Source: Bacteroidota bacterium (GTDB taxonomy: Bacteria > Bacteroidota > Bacteroidia > Bacteroidales > Tenuifilaceae). Taken from it: DNA of 64,000 bases. The stretch is taken from NCBI GenBank assembly GCA_029560875.1, contig JAKQKB010000171.1:1-64000 (forward strand). Direction: 5' to 3'. The position numbers and the translations under genes were made by a program. Positions 10,647-20,457 of this stretch are shown piece after piece (the first letter of the stretch is position 1; each line of letters starts with the position of its first letter). Under the pieces are notes generated by a model. It was not told the DNA's origin. It was given only the letters and a program-made list of their open reading frames with translations, and ran no database searches.

Positions 10647-11063
10647 GGCTTATATTTTGTTTAATTAATATCAAAAATCGTAACTAAAATTACTGTTGAT
10701 AAGCGTAAATTGAAACAACCGAAGAATGAACGAACTAAATGTTGACTAAAATTTAATAATACAACAATTTTAAGCAGTAAGTTTCATCTGTCTGTTTTTT
10801 GTTTTTAAAGGTACAGATGGAACATCCATCAGGGATACACATGCTCAAGTTTTAAGGTTATTATCATGGATGTTTCATTATTCTATCAATAATAAGTGGC
10901 AATTTATAAAAAAAAAGTATTTTTAAAGTTTATTTTCAACTATATTTAGTTTTGTAATGATGTTTAGTGTTTCGCATAAAGATTCGTTCACTTTATAACC
11001 TTTTTTGACTAATGTACGTATTCTTTGTGTGAATGTTTTTATTTTGTTGACAAAAATACAGCT
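10647..11063. other. Divergent intergenic region between the two giant surface protein genes
   Basis: 417 bases with no gene, containing the 5' regions of both neighbours. It holds a cluster of overlapping inverted repeats (listed separately, 10782-10874) and a -7-like TAGTTTTG at 10947-10954 on the plus strand, without a matching TTG 19 bases upstream. The plus-strand reading frame extends upstream to a TTG at 11025, but the signal peptide fits the ATG at 11064. Confidence 0.7.
10782..10874. promoter_or_regulatory. Overlapping, mutually exclusive inverted repeats
   Basis: Four segments can pair in alternative ways: A TTTCATCTGT (10782-10791), B ACAGATGGAA (10813-10822), C AACATCCAT (10821-10829) and D ATGGATGTT (10866-10874). 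A pairs with B (10 bp, one G-T), B with C (GATGGA/TCCATC, 3-base loop) and C with D (9 bp, perfect). The ladder could act in RNA as alternative hairpins or in DNA as operator half-sites shared by the divergent genes. No function is demonstrated. Confidence 0.4.
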
Positions 11064-14000
11064 ATGAGCAATTTAAAGGTTACATATAGATTAGTAATTC
11101 TCCTATTTACTCTTCTACTTAATCTTCCAGCTAAAGCACAAACCGATACAGAGTTCTGGTTTGTTGTACCCGAGGTAACAATAGATCACTATCGTCCTGG
11201 TGGAGCTAATGCTTTCTTCAAATTCTCTACAGGTCTTCTTCCTGCCACTATTACAATAAGTATGCCCGCAAATCAATACGATCCTGCTACTAATCCAACC
11301 GGATTTCAGGATATAGTTATTAATATGGCGGCAAATAGTTTTCACCAGCAGGATTTAAGTTGTTGGATTGTAAGACGAGTTAATCCTGCTGTACCCGACT
11401 GTAATGCCATACCCCTCAATGCTTCGTATGCCGCGGGGGATTATGTAGATGTAAACCGTTTGGAGAACAAACCGCTGAATGCCTCGGGCATAAATAAATT
11501 TGGCATACGTATTACCTCAACTAACCCTATTACAGCATACTGGGAAATATCGCGCCAGAATAATAAAGAGATTTGGGCATTAAAAGGGCGAAATGGATTA
11601 GGTACAGATTTCTACACCCCTTTCCAAACTCACGGAGCAAATCAGAATATTATTGCCGATACACCTAGTGCCATTGATGTGGTGGCCACCGAGGATAACA
11701 CCGTGGTTACATTTCAACTCCCCGTCGGAATTTCTGCTTCGTACGGAAATCCAATGCTGCCAGTTCCTGCTGGAGGAACTCTGAATAGAACCTTGATGGC
11801 TGGAGAAACATTTTCGCTTTTCCCTCTAAACAAGGATAGAACAACTGCAACCCGTTTGCGAGGAACAAGAGTAACCTCAACAAGACCAATAGCCATTTCT
11901 ATTAAGGACGATTCTTTTGTCCATACTAGCGGTGGTTGTTTCGATTTGGCTGGCGATCAATTGGTGCCTACAAATATTATTGGCAAGGAATACGCTATTA
12001 TAAGGACTGACTTGAGTAATCACGATCATATATATATTCTGGGAACTCAGAACTCTACTAACGTGACAATCTACAATACTGCAGGTACAGTTATTGCCAC
12101 ACCTACAGTTAACGCTGGTCAACAGCTATACTATCAGTTACCAACGGGTCAAACTTTCTACAGAGTAACAACCGATAAACCGGTTTATGTATGGCACGTT
12201 GGAGGATTTGGCTGTGAGCAGGGTGGTGCAGTACTCCCTCCAATAGATATTTGCACAGGTACAACTCAGGTTGCATTTGCCAGAACATCAACAGAAACTT
12301 TCTACATTATAATGATGGTTCGTAAAGGGGCGGAGGATGGATTTACCTTTAACGGTGCTGTTCGGAACGACCTTTTTCCTCCGGCCAGTTTTGTTAGTTA
12401 TGCTGGATTCAATTGGAGCGTTGCTAGATTTGGACCTTTCACTACGGCTCAAATACCTGCTGGGGTGAGTAACTTTATGAATAACTCCAAGGATATTTTT
12501 CACCTTGGGATTGTTAATGGAGGTGGTAGTTCTGGCTGTTACTATGGCTATTTTTCGGATTATAACGAGTTAAAAGTTCAAGCTGTAGTTGCAGGAACAA
12601 ACTCATCGGTGCTAAAAACTTGCTATGGCAACCCAGTTCAGCTTAGGGCGTTTGGTGGTACAAATTATCTTTGGTCGCCCGATAGTACTCTGAATGATGC
12701 CCATGCTCAGCTTCCTTGGGCTTCACCAAAAATCAATGCTAAGTATAAGGTAGTGGTATCAGGTGCTTGTAATATGAAGGACAGCGCCTATATTGATGTT
12801 TTAGTTTCTACTCCTTTAACTGCAGCATTCACAACCGATAAGGTTTCGGGTTGTGCTCCACTCACGGTCAACTTTGAGGATAAATCCACAGGTATAAAAT
12901 ACTGGCGTTATGATATGGGTGATGGTACCGCTTATAGAAAGTGGGATAATGATGGTGCTACGCCGGATCCTGCGCCCCCTGTTCCTTTCACTTTTTCTCA
13001 TACATTCAACAATAATACTAACGACACTATCGATTACAAGGTAGTGCTGCTTGCCAAGAATCAGGATGGTTGTGCTTTAGTTTATGAAAAGATAATCACG
13101 GTTCTTCCTAGTATTGATGCAAATTTTACGCGCAATCCAATAGAGGGTTGTAACCCTTTATCAGTTACATTTACCAATGCTTCATCGAGCAACACCGCTG
13201 ATAGTTATCTATGGGAGTTTGGCGATGGATTTAATCAGGTAACCGCCAATCCAGTGGGAACATTAACGCATACCTACAATAATTTAGTTCCAAGGGATAG
13301 TTTATATACTGTGAGGATGATTGCTACATCGCCCCATGGATGTCGCGATACTGCAATTTCAACCGTAAATGTTTACTCCTATTTCAATGCCGATTTTAAG
13401 TTAAATGTGGCTTCAGGGTGCTCTCCTTTAACGGTTAATATTGATAATATTTCGGTTGGCGATACTGCAAAGTATGTTTGGAGGCTCAATGGAACTCAAA
13501 TTAAGACTACGGGAAAAGATACTACCTTAATATTGACTAATTTAACTGACACGTATATTGACTATGTGATTCAACTTCAGGTATATAATCAGGGCAATAG
13601 GTGTAATCAAATAGTTAATCGTACAGTAAGAGTTTATCCACAGCTGCAGGCAGGATTTTTGGTACCCCAGCCTGCATACTGTAATTTATCAAGCATAGGT
13701 TTTACCAATACCACATCTCCTGCCTCTACAAACCCTGGCGGTATTGTTAACGTTTATAGTTGGGACTTTGGTGATGGAGCTAACTCTGCAATAGTTAATC
13801 CAACCCATATATACGATAATCAAACTAACAACTTTAAGGATTACACAATTACTTTAACCGCACGGAATCAGTTCGGTTGTCAAAGCACTGCTACCAGAAA
13901 TGTTAGGATTTATAGCCAGATTTATGCTGATTTTGCGGTTACTCCAACTCAAGCATGTTCTCCTGTTACAGTTAATATTGACAATAATTCACGAGGTGGA

Positions 14001-17000
14001 ATTGTTTCATATAACTGGGATTATGGAGATGCAACTAATAGTCCAACAAATCTGGATCATACACATCCCTATTCAAACAATGGATTGGTACCAATTACCC
14101 GGACAATAAATCTTACTGTTACCAATGAGGGAAATTGTACATCAACTCTTTCACGCGATGTAACTATTTATCCATCTGTAACAGCATCGTTTACGCCAAG
14201 TTTAACGGCTGGTTGCAATGAATTAACGGTAAACTTCAACAATTCATCAAAAACAAACGCAACAGTATTTAATTGGAATTTTGGAAACGGTAATTCATCT
14301 GTAGAGAATTCGCCAACGCATACCTTTGTTAATCCCACGGGAAAAGACACTGTTTATACAGTTACCTTAAATGTTCAAACCGATTACGGATGTATTGCTA
14401 CCGCATCCACCAATATTACCGTTTATCCTTTCGTTGATGCAAACTTTGTCATAGACACTAGCTATGGTTGTTCTCCACTGGATATTTGGTTTAACTACAC
14501 AAAACACCCAGGAATAACAGACTACCGTTGGGACTGGGATGGAGGTGGAACAACTGATTTAACAACTCTACCGGCCGATCCTTCAAAAGTATTTCACCAG
14601 TATGTAAATCAAACTGGCGCCGTCCAAAACTTTACGCCTCGTTTAACAGTGAGGAATCATGCAGGTTGTGAGGATTTTATGTCTATTCCGTTAATAATTT
14701 ACCCTGAGGTTACCGCTGCATTTACTGCTAGCGATATTGCTGGTTGTAATCCAATTGATGTAATGTTAAGTAACACCAGTTATTTTACTGGAACGGCACT
14801 GCCTTTAGTTAATACAACCTATTTCTGGAATTTTGGCGATGGAGGTTCGTCTAACCTCTCTAGCCCTATACATACCTATAGCAACGACGATCCGGTTAAC
14901 GACATTGTTTATACTACATGGTTAAAAGTTGTTAGCCAGTATGGTTGTAGCGACTCAATTTCACAGAACATCGAAGTTTATAACAGAGTTGAATCCCATT
15001 TTACTTTCGAATACGCATCGAACTGTACTCCATTTGATGTTACTTTTTTCCCTGCAGCTATAGGTGCATCGGTATATAACTGGACTTATGGTGGTGCACC
15101 TGGGTTACCTGCGGAGAGTTTCCCAAATGGCAACTCATTTACTCGCACTTTTACAAATCTTGATCCTGATATTCCAGCAACATATACTGTTACATTATCG
15201 GTAGAGAACGACGAGGGTTGTCCATCTGTCCAATCAAGAGAAATAGAGGTTTATCCAGTTGTCGATGCGGTGTTTATGCCTTCAGTTAATATTGGTTGCT
15301 CAGATTTGCCAGTAACATTTAATAATACCTCCACAGGAGGAAACTTGGTGTACCTTTGGGATTTTGGAAATGGACAAAGTGCAACAACTGCCACAAAGAT
15401 AGCGGTATCGCACATCTTCACAAATAGGGGAAGTATTGATAGTGTTTACAATGTAAAGTTAAAAACAATCAATCCCAATGGATGTCGCGATAGTTTAACA
15501 CTACCAATAACCGTTCATCCAAAGGTTGAGGCTGGCTTTGTTTTTGCTCAGCAATCGCAGTGTACTCCATTCTACCTCGATTTGTCCAATACTTCGTTAA
15601 ATGGATCAAAATTCTTCTGGGATTTTGGTTACAGCGGACTTGACACTGTGGTTAATAATAAGAATACATTTGCCTACATATTCGATAATTTTACCCCTAA
15701 TAGCATCCTAACATATCAAATTCAACTAATATCCCTGGATTCTATTACAGGCTGTAGAGATACAATCGCAAAGCCAATAACTGTATACCCTCGGGTGGTG
15801 TCCGAATTTGACATTGATAAGGTAATTGGTTGTAATCCTCTAGTGGTGAAATTTACCAACAACTCCTCTGGTCTAGGAACATATCTATGGGAGTTTGGCG
15901 ATGGAGGTACCTCTGTTGATTTCACTCCGGCAGACCATACCTATGGCCACCCATATAAGGATCAAAACCAAACGTATACTATTAAGTTAACGGCAACCAA
16001 TAGCTATGGATGCAAGAGTTTTGCAGATACTTTGATTACTGTTAATCCTTTGGTGAAAGCTGATTTCCAGTGGAACAAGTTTGAAGGATGTACTCCATTA
16101 ACGATTAATTTGAACAACTCATCAACTTCTCCACTTTACAAGTATCGTTGGGACTTTGGCGATGGATCTGCAAAAACGTATGTTGAACAACCCGGTTCGC
16201 ATCTCTATACCAATACAACAAATGCTCCTCCTGTTATATTAAACCGTACAATAACATTAAGAACTAGTTATGTTAACGATACTCTATGTATTGATTCTTT
16301 GAAGTTGCCACTAAAGGTATTCCCTCATATTTACCCTGATTTTATAACTGATTTTGAGGGGTGTCACCCACATACTGTGCTATTTAATAACCAAACCGTA
16401 TCATTCAATAGTTCTACAGATACTTATTACTGGGATTTAGGAACAGGAGTTGGTTCTATTGATGCAAATCCGTTGATTACATACTATAATGTATCTAAAA
16501 CAAAGGATACAACATTCTCAGTTCGCTTACGTTCAGTGAGTGAGCACGGGTGTGTAGATTCTATAAGGAGGACAATAACAGTTCATCCTAGACCTTTTGC
16601 AGCAATGGAGCTTACTAGCGAGTATATATCATGTCCTCCTTTTGATGTGGAAATTGAAAATAATTCGCTTGGAACTAATCTCACATATTACTATAAGTTT
16701 GGGGATGGAGCAGATTCTACCACAACAAACTCTGCGAATATGATTCATACTTTCGATAACCTAACTTCAGATACTCAGCCATATCAAATTGATTTGAAGG
16801 CTGAGAGTCAGTTTGGTTGCGATGACTCTGTTTCTCAGACTATTTATGTTTATCCACATGTTTTTGCAAATTATATTGCAACACCAGGCTATCAGGCATG
16901 TAGTCCTTTTGAGGTGAAATTCAATAATACTTCGGTAAATTCTCGTTTCTATAAATGGGATTATAGCGATGGTATTACATCGTCATACACAGACCCATCG

Positions 17001-18188
17001 CATACTTTCTTGAATTTTAAAGAAACCGATACAACTTTCAACGTTAGTCTTCGTGCATGGTCAGAGTTTAACTGTGTTGATAACGATACTCAGCAAATAA
17101 CGGTTTGGGCAAGGCCTATTGCAAATATTGCAGCTGAACCACCACTAAAAGTCTTCCCCGATGCTACATTTGATATTTACAATCAATCTAACCCTGGAGC
17201 TGCAGGCTGGACCTATAGTTGGGATTTTAATGATAACACTTTCTCAAATCTTCGAGACCCAGGCTCTCATACTTATTTGCGTTGGGGACCTAAAGAGAAT
17301 AACTATAAATACAATATTAAATTAAAGGTTGAGAGTCCACATTGTGTAGATTCAACTATGACAACTTTGTATTTATTGCCCGCTGTTCCAGAGGCAAGTT
17401 TTGCAGGTAATATCGACTCTGCATGTTCTCCTTTAGAGGTGCACTTTATAAATACTTCGCTTTGGGCTGATTCTTACCTTTGGGAATTTGGCGATGGTAC
17501 AACATCTACAGAAAGAGAGCCTATACATACATTTACCGAACCTGGATACTATACTGTTAAACTTACCGTTACAGGCGATGGTGGAAATAGATTTTTCTAC
17601 AGAGTTTTCAGGGTATACCAAAATCCAACAGCGGCCTTTGCAATTCATCCTTTTAGGGTAATGCTACCCGATGCAACAGTTCATGGGTACAATTTATCCA
17701 CTGATTTCAGTCGAAGCCTATGGGATATGGGTGATGGAACGGTAACTACGGATAAAGATCCAGTCCACACTTACACTGGTTTAGGTAACTTTAAAGTCTC
17801 GCTTTGGGTTTATATGGATTATGGTAATGATGTTTGTGTAGATTCTATTTCAAAAAATCCTGCAGTTTATGTTGAGGGTACTGGCGTTATTAAGTTCCCT
17901 AATGCATTTAAACCCAACAAGAATGGACCTAATGGTGGAGTTTACGATGCCATTGACTATAAAAATGAAGTTTTTCACCCATTCCATCAAGGGGTGGTTG
18001 AGTATCAGTTAATGGTGTTCTCTCGTTGGGGTGAACAAATTTTCACCTCGGACAATGTAAATATTGGGTGGGATGGTTATGTGAAAGATAAACTTGCTGA
18101 CCAAGGTGTTTACATGTGGAGAGCCATCGGTAAATTCACCAATGGTAGATCATTCGATATGAAGGGAAGCGTTACATTGTTACGATAG
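11064..18188 (+). CDS. Giant PKD-repeat adhesin with T9SS type B C-terminal domain
   Basis: 2374 residues from the ATG at 11064, which gives a clean signal peptide (MSNLKVTYRLVILLFTLLLN..AKAQ). An N-terminal region of about 500 residues resembles the IgGFc-binding-type domain (TEFWFVVPEV, GDQLVPTNIIGKEY-like strands). It is followed by about 19 PKD-like repeats, each with a GC.PL.V.F.N.S core and a Y.W.FGDG motif. The last 95 residues (FPNAFKPN, then FSRWGEQIF, GWDGYVKDK and GVYMWRA) are the gliding-motility-associated or type B sorting domain. Such proteins (SprB-like) are exported by the T9SS and depend on a PorP/SprF partner, which is the next gene, 44 bases downstream. Likely a surface adhesin; its ligand is unknown. 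Confidence 0.88.
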   Translation: MSNLKVTYRLVILLFTLLLNLPAKAQTDTEFWFVVPEVTIDHYRPGGANAFFKFSTGLLPATITISMPANQYDPATNPTGFQDIVINMAANSFHQQDLSCWIVRRVNPAVPDCNAIPLNASYAAGDYVDVNRLENKPLNASGINKFGIRITSTNPITAYWEISRQNNKEIWALKGRNGLGTDFYTPFQTHGANQNIIADTPSAIDVVATEDNTVVTFQLPVGISASYGNPMLPVPAGGTLNRTLMAGETFSLFPLNKDRTTATRLRGTRVTSTRPIAISIKDDSFVHTSGGCFDLAGDQLVPTNIIGKEYAIIRTDLSNHDHIYILGTQNSTNVTIYNTAGTVIATPTVNAGQQLYYQLPTGQTFYRVTTDKPVYVWHVGGFGCEQGGAVLPPIDICTGTTQVAFARTSTETFYIIMMVRKGAEDGFTFNGAVRNDLFPPASFVSYAGFNWSVARFGPFTTAQIPAGVSNFMNNSKDIFHLGIVNGGGSSGCYYGYFSDYNELKVQAVVAGTNSSVLKTCYGNPVQLRAFGGTNYLWSPDSTLNDAHAQLPWASPKINAKYKVVVSGACNMKDSAYIDVLVSTPLTAAFTTDKVSGCAPLTVNFEDKSTGIKYWRYDMGDGTAYRKWDNDGATPDPAPPVPFTFSHTFNNNTNDTIDYKVVLLAKNQDGCALVYEKIITVLPSIDANFTRNPIEGCNPLSVTFTNASSSNTADSYLWEFGDGFNQVTANPVGTLTHTYNNLVPRDSLYTVRMIATSPHGCRDTAISTVNVYSYFNADFKLNVASGCSPLTVNIDNISVGDTAKYVWRLNGTQIKTTGKDTTLILTNLTDTYIDYVIQLQVYNQGNRCNQIVNRTVRVYPQLQAGFLVPQPAYCNLSSIGFTNTTSPASTNPGGIVNVYSWDFGDGANSAIVNPTHIYDNQTNNFKDYTITLTARNQFGCQSTATRNVRIYSQIYADFAVTPTQACSPVTVNIDNNSRGGIVSYNWDYGDATNSPTNLDHTHPYSNNGLVPITRTINLTVTNEGNCTSTLSRDVTIYPSVTASFTPSLTAGCNELTVNFNNSSKTNATVFNWNFGNGNSSVENSPTHTFVNPTGKDTVYTVTLNVQTDYGCIATASTNITVYPFVDANFVIDTSYGCSPLDIWFNYTKHPGITDYRWDWDGGGTTDLTTLPADPSKVFHQYVNQTGAVQNFTPRLTVRNHAGCEDFMSIPLIIYPEVTAAFTASDIAGCNPIDVMLSNTSYFTGTALPLVNTTYFWNFGDGGSSNLSSPIHTYSNDDPVNDIVYTTWLKVVSQYGCSDSISQNIEVYNRVESHFTFEYASNCTPFDVTFFPAAIGASVYNWTYGGAPGLPAESFPNGNSFTRTFTNLDPDIPATYTVTLSVENDEGCPSVQSREIEVYPVVDAVFMPSVNIGCSDLPVTFNNTSTGGNLVYLWDFGNGQSATTATKIAVSHIFTNRGSIDSVYNVKLKTINPNGCRDSLTLPITVHPKVEAGFVFAQQSQCTPFYLDLSNTSLNGSKFFWDFGYSGLDTVVNNKNTFAYIFDNFTPNSILTYQIQLISLDSITGCRDTIAKPITVYPRVVSEFDIDKVIGCNPLVVKFTNNSSGLGTYLWEFGDGGTSVDFTPADHTYGHPYKDQNQTYTIKLTATNSYGCKSFADTLITVNPLVKADFQWNKFEGCTPLTINLNNSSTSPLYKYRWDFGDGSAKTYVEQPGSHLYTNTTNAPPVILNRTITLRTSYVNDTLCIDSLKLPLKVFPHIYPDFITDFEGCHPHTVLFNNQTVSFNSSTDTYYWDLGTGVGSIDANPLITYYNVSKTKDTTFSVRLRSVSEHGCVDSIRRTITVHPRPFAAMELTSEYISCPPFDVEIENNSLGTNLTYYYKFGDGADSTTTNSANMIHTFDNLTSDTQPYQIDLKAESQFGCDDSVSQTIYVYPHVFANYIATPGYQACSPFEVKFNNTSVNSRFYKWDYSDGITSSYTDPSHTFLNFKETDTTFNVSLRAWSEFNCVDNDTQQITVWARPIANIAAEPPLKVFPDATFDIYNQSNPGAAGWTYSWDFNDNTFSNLRDPGSHTYLRWGPKENNYKYNIKLKVESPHCVDSTMTTLYLLPAVPEASFAGNIDSACSPLEVHFINTSLWADSYLWEFGDGTTSTEREPIHTFTEPGYYTVKLTVTGDGGNRFFYRVFRVYQNPTAAFAIHPFRVMLPDATVHGYNLSTDFSRSLWDMGDGTVTTDKDPVHTYTGLGNFKVSLWVYMDYGNDVCVDSISKNPAVYVEGTGVIKFPNAFKPNKNGPNGGVYDAIDYKNEVFHPFHQGVVEYQLMVFSRWGEQIFTSDNVNIGWDGYVKDKLADQGVYMWRAIGKFTNGRSFDMKGSVTLLR

Positions 18189-18232
18189 TTAGAATAGTAA
18201 ATTTAATTTATTTATCTATTTTTGTTTTAATA

Positions 18233-19225
18233 TTGAAAGGGTTGAGCAATTTTAAAAAATATATTGTTTCGGTATTGTTGGTCTTGAGTTTTGGCACAGT
18301 TCGTGCTCAAGATCCTCATTTTACTCAGTTCTATGCGAGTCCACTCTTTTTGGCACCATCATTCACTGGAGGGATATTAGGATATCGCACGGTTCTTAAC
18401 TATAGGAATCAGTGGACATCAATTCCAGGTTCTTATAATACTTTTAGCTTGTCATGGGATCATAACTTTATTGCATTTAAAAGCGGGTTAGGTTTTGTTG
18501 CTGTACGAGATCAGGCCGGAGCTGGAAAACTTGGAAACACAAAGATTGGAACTTTATATTCATATGATTTTACTCCAACTTCTGAATGGCATATACGTCC
18601 TGGACTTGGATTTTACCTGCAGCAGATATCAATTGATTTTAGTAAATTGATATTTAGTGATCAACTTATGGATCCGGGAACTCCAACCTCTGTTGCCCCC
18701 CCTGGTAATAGTGCAGTTTGGGATATTGATGTAGCTACCTCTGTGTTGGCGTACTCCGATAATATGTGGTTTGGAGCAACATGGGATCACATGCTAAAGC
18801 CTGTTGCCTCTTTTTACGATGAGGACTCGAGGACCCCCTATAAATTTTCTGTCTTTGGGGGATACCGATATATTACTAAGGGTTTTCTAATGAGTAGAAT
18901 AGAGGAGTCTATAACATTTGCATTCAATTTCAGGGTACAGGACATTTATAGACAGTTGGATTTAGGTTTATATTGGTTTACACAGCCTTTAAGTTTTGGT
19001 GTGTGGTGGCGTGGTATGCCCAAGAATAGCACTACTCGTCGTGTTGATGCACTCGCTTTTATGGCAGGTTATAAGTGGGATCAGGTTAGTTTAGGCTATA
19101 GTTATGATTTTACTGTTTCAAAATTAGGCTTGAACTCTGGTGGATCCCACGAAATTTCTTTTATTTATGAGTTCAAAGTATTGACTAAAAAGAAGTGGAA
19201 AGCAATACCATGTCCAACATTCTAA
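18233..19225 (+). CDS. PorP/SprF family type IX secretion outer membrane protein
   Basis: 330 residues. A signal peptide (VSVLLVLSFGTVRAQ) is followed by the family hallmark DPHFTQFYASP and a beta-barrel body with alternating strands, ending MAGYKWDQVSLGYSYDF and a final KAIPCPTF. PorP/SprF proteins sit in the outer membrane and are usually encoded directly after a type B client; here the PKD adhesin precedes by 44 bases, so the two probably form an operon and a functional pair. There is no ATG before the signal peptide: the reading frame offers only TTG at 18233 or 18242. A second member of the family is at 54776. Confidence 0.85.
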   Translation: MKGLSNFKKYIVSVLLVLSFGTVRAQDPHFTQFYASPLFLAPSFTGGILGYRTVLNYRNQWTSIPGSYNTFSLSWDHNFIAFKSGLGFVAVRDQAGAGKLGNTKIGTLYSYDFTPTSEWHIRPGLGFYLQQISIDFSKLIFSDQLMDPGTPTSVAPPGNSAVWDIDVATSVLAYSDNMWFGATWDHMLKPVASFYDEDSRTPYKFSVFGGYRYITKGFLMSRIEESITFAFNFRVQDIYRQLDLGLYWFTQPLSFGVWWRGMPKNSTTRRVDALAFMAGYKWDQVSLGYSYDFTVSKLGLNSGGSHEISFIYEFKVLTKKKWKAIPCPTF

Positions 19226-19240
19226 TTATTGATATCAAAG

Positions 19241-20239
19241 ATGAGAAAATTCTTACTGGCTTTTCTAATCCTTCCTTTACTCATATCCTGCAAAAAGCAA
19301 ACTAAAGAATACTTAACGATAGAAGGTTTTGCGCAAGGAACCACTTATAGTATTGTTTACTATGATTCGTTGAATAGGGATTTTTCCTCAAGTTTTGATT
19401 CGTTGTTTACTGTCATCGATAATTCTATGTCGGTTTACAACGATAGCTCAATTATCTCCAAATTTAATAGAAACGGAATATCCGTGGTTGACGCACAGCT
19501 AGCAGAAGTAATAACTATTGCAGATTCAATTTATCGGGAAACCGATGGTGCATTCGATATTACAGTGGGGCCAGTTATCAAATTACTCGGTTTTTGGAAA
19601 GATAAGGCAAAAGGGATTGATTCATCCAAGGTAAAATCACTATTACCCTTAATAGGAATGAATAAAATCAAACTAGAAGGATTTAACCTTACAAAGTCTA
19701 ATCCTAAAATCCAAATTGATGTGAATGCCATTGCGCAGGGTTATACAGTTGATGTTTTTGGATGTTTTCTTCTATCTAAAGGTGTAAATAATTACTTGGT
19801 TGAGGTTGGTGGCGAAATTACAGCCCAAGGAGTTAATAGTAGGGATACATGTTGGGTTGTTGGTTTAGATAAGCCCGTGGAGAATGCTATGCCTGGTGAG
19901 AATATACAAACAAAAATATATTTAAGTGGTGGAAAAGGCCTGGCAACTTCAGGTAATTATCGGAAATTTATTGAGGTTAATGGCCAAAAGTATTCACATA
20001 CTGTAAATCCCAAAACAGGATTCCCTGTTCTAAATTCATTGCTTAGCGCTACAGTTATTGCTAATTCTGGTGCAAGAGCCGATGCTTTGGCCACAGCCTT
20101 TATGGTTAATGGTTTAGATTGGAGTGTTAACTATATTCAAACACACACTAACATTGATGCATACTTAATCTACTCCGACGAATCGGGTGGATATAAAGTG
20201 TGGATTAGCGAGAATCTTAAGAAAAGTATAAAGGAGTAG
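19241..20239 (+). CDS. apbE: FAD:protein FMN transferase (ApbE), lipoprotein
   Basis: 332 residues from the ATG at 19241; an upstream in-frame TTG at 19229 is less likely. The lipoprotein signal ends at LLISC (Cys17). ApbE motifs follow: GFAQGTTYSIVY, DVNAIAQGYTVD, LVEVGGEITAQG, SHTVNPKTGFPV and ARADALATAFMVNG. The enzyme transfers FMN from FAD to a threonine of respiratory subunits (NqrB/NqrC, RnfG/RnfD) on the outer face of the inner membrane. No nqr or rnf gene is in the window. It follows porP by 15 bases, and its stop codon abuts the stop of the convergent Cys-rich gene. Confidence 0.92.
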   Translation: MRKFLLAFLILPLLISCKKQTKEYLTIEGFAQGTTYSIVYYDSLNRDFSSSFDSLFTVIDNSMSVYNDSSIISKFNRNGISVVDAQLAEVITIADSIYRETDGAFDITVGPVIKLLGFWKDKAKGIDSSKVKSLLPLIGMNKIKLEGFNLTKSNPKIQIDVNAIAQGYTVDVFGCFLLSKGVNNYLVEVGGEITAQGVNSRDTCWVVGLDKPVENAMPGENIQTKIYLSGGKGLATSGNYRKFIEVNGQKYSHTVNPKTGFPVLNSLLSATVIANSGARADALATAFMVNGLDWSVNYIQTHTNIDAYLIYSDESGGYKVWISENLKKSIKE

Positions 20240-20431
20240 TTAAAAACCTTTCTTAGCACTATTGGTACTGCAGTTACTTCCTCCGCCACATCCACAGGAG
20301 TAACCTACGTCGGAATTATCCGTTTGGCAGTCTGTTTTCTTTGTTTTTCCTAATATTACTTTTAACGAGAGTCCAATAAAAACTAGCCCTATCAGGGCTA
20401 CAGTTAGTATTATAAGTTTAAGAATTGCCAT
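20240..20431 (-). CDS. Small Cys-rich single-pass membrane protein
   Basis: 63 residues: one N-terminal membrane segment (ILKLIILTVALIGLVFIGL), a short basic stretch, then a tail with cysteines in the pattern C..SCGCGGGSNC. Small proteins of this build occur in Bacteroidota as FeoB-associated or NqrM-like Cys-rich proteins. Position next to apbE favours a role in maturing flavin or iron-sulfur containing respiratory complexes, but that is inference. Its N-terminus resembles that of the next gene upstream (20458-20691), suggesting duplication. Convergent with apbE with no gap between the stop codons. Confidence 0.7.
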   Translation of the reverse strand: MAILKLIILTVALIGLVFIGLSLKVILGKTKKTDCQTDNSDVGYSCGCGGGSNCSTNSAKKGF

Positions 20432-20457
20432 GATAATTTTTATTTACATTAAAAATA

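Noticed and set aside
11025..11063. Extension of the PKD adhesin to a TTG start
   Set aside because: It would place 13 extra residues before the signal peptide; the ATG at 11064 gives a standard signal.
12816..17780. DNA-level tandem repeats in the PKD adhesin gene
   Set aside because: The repeats are visible only in protein; the DNA copies have diverged too far to be recent tandem duplications.
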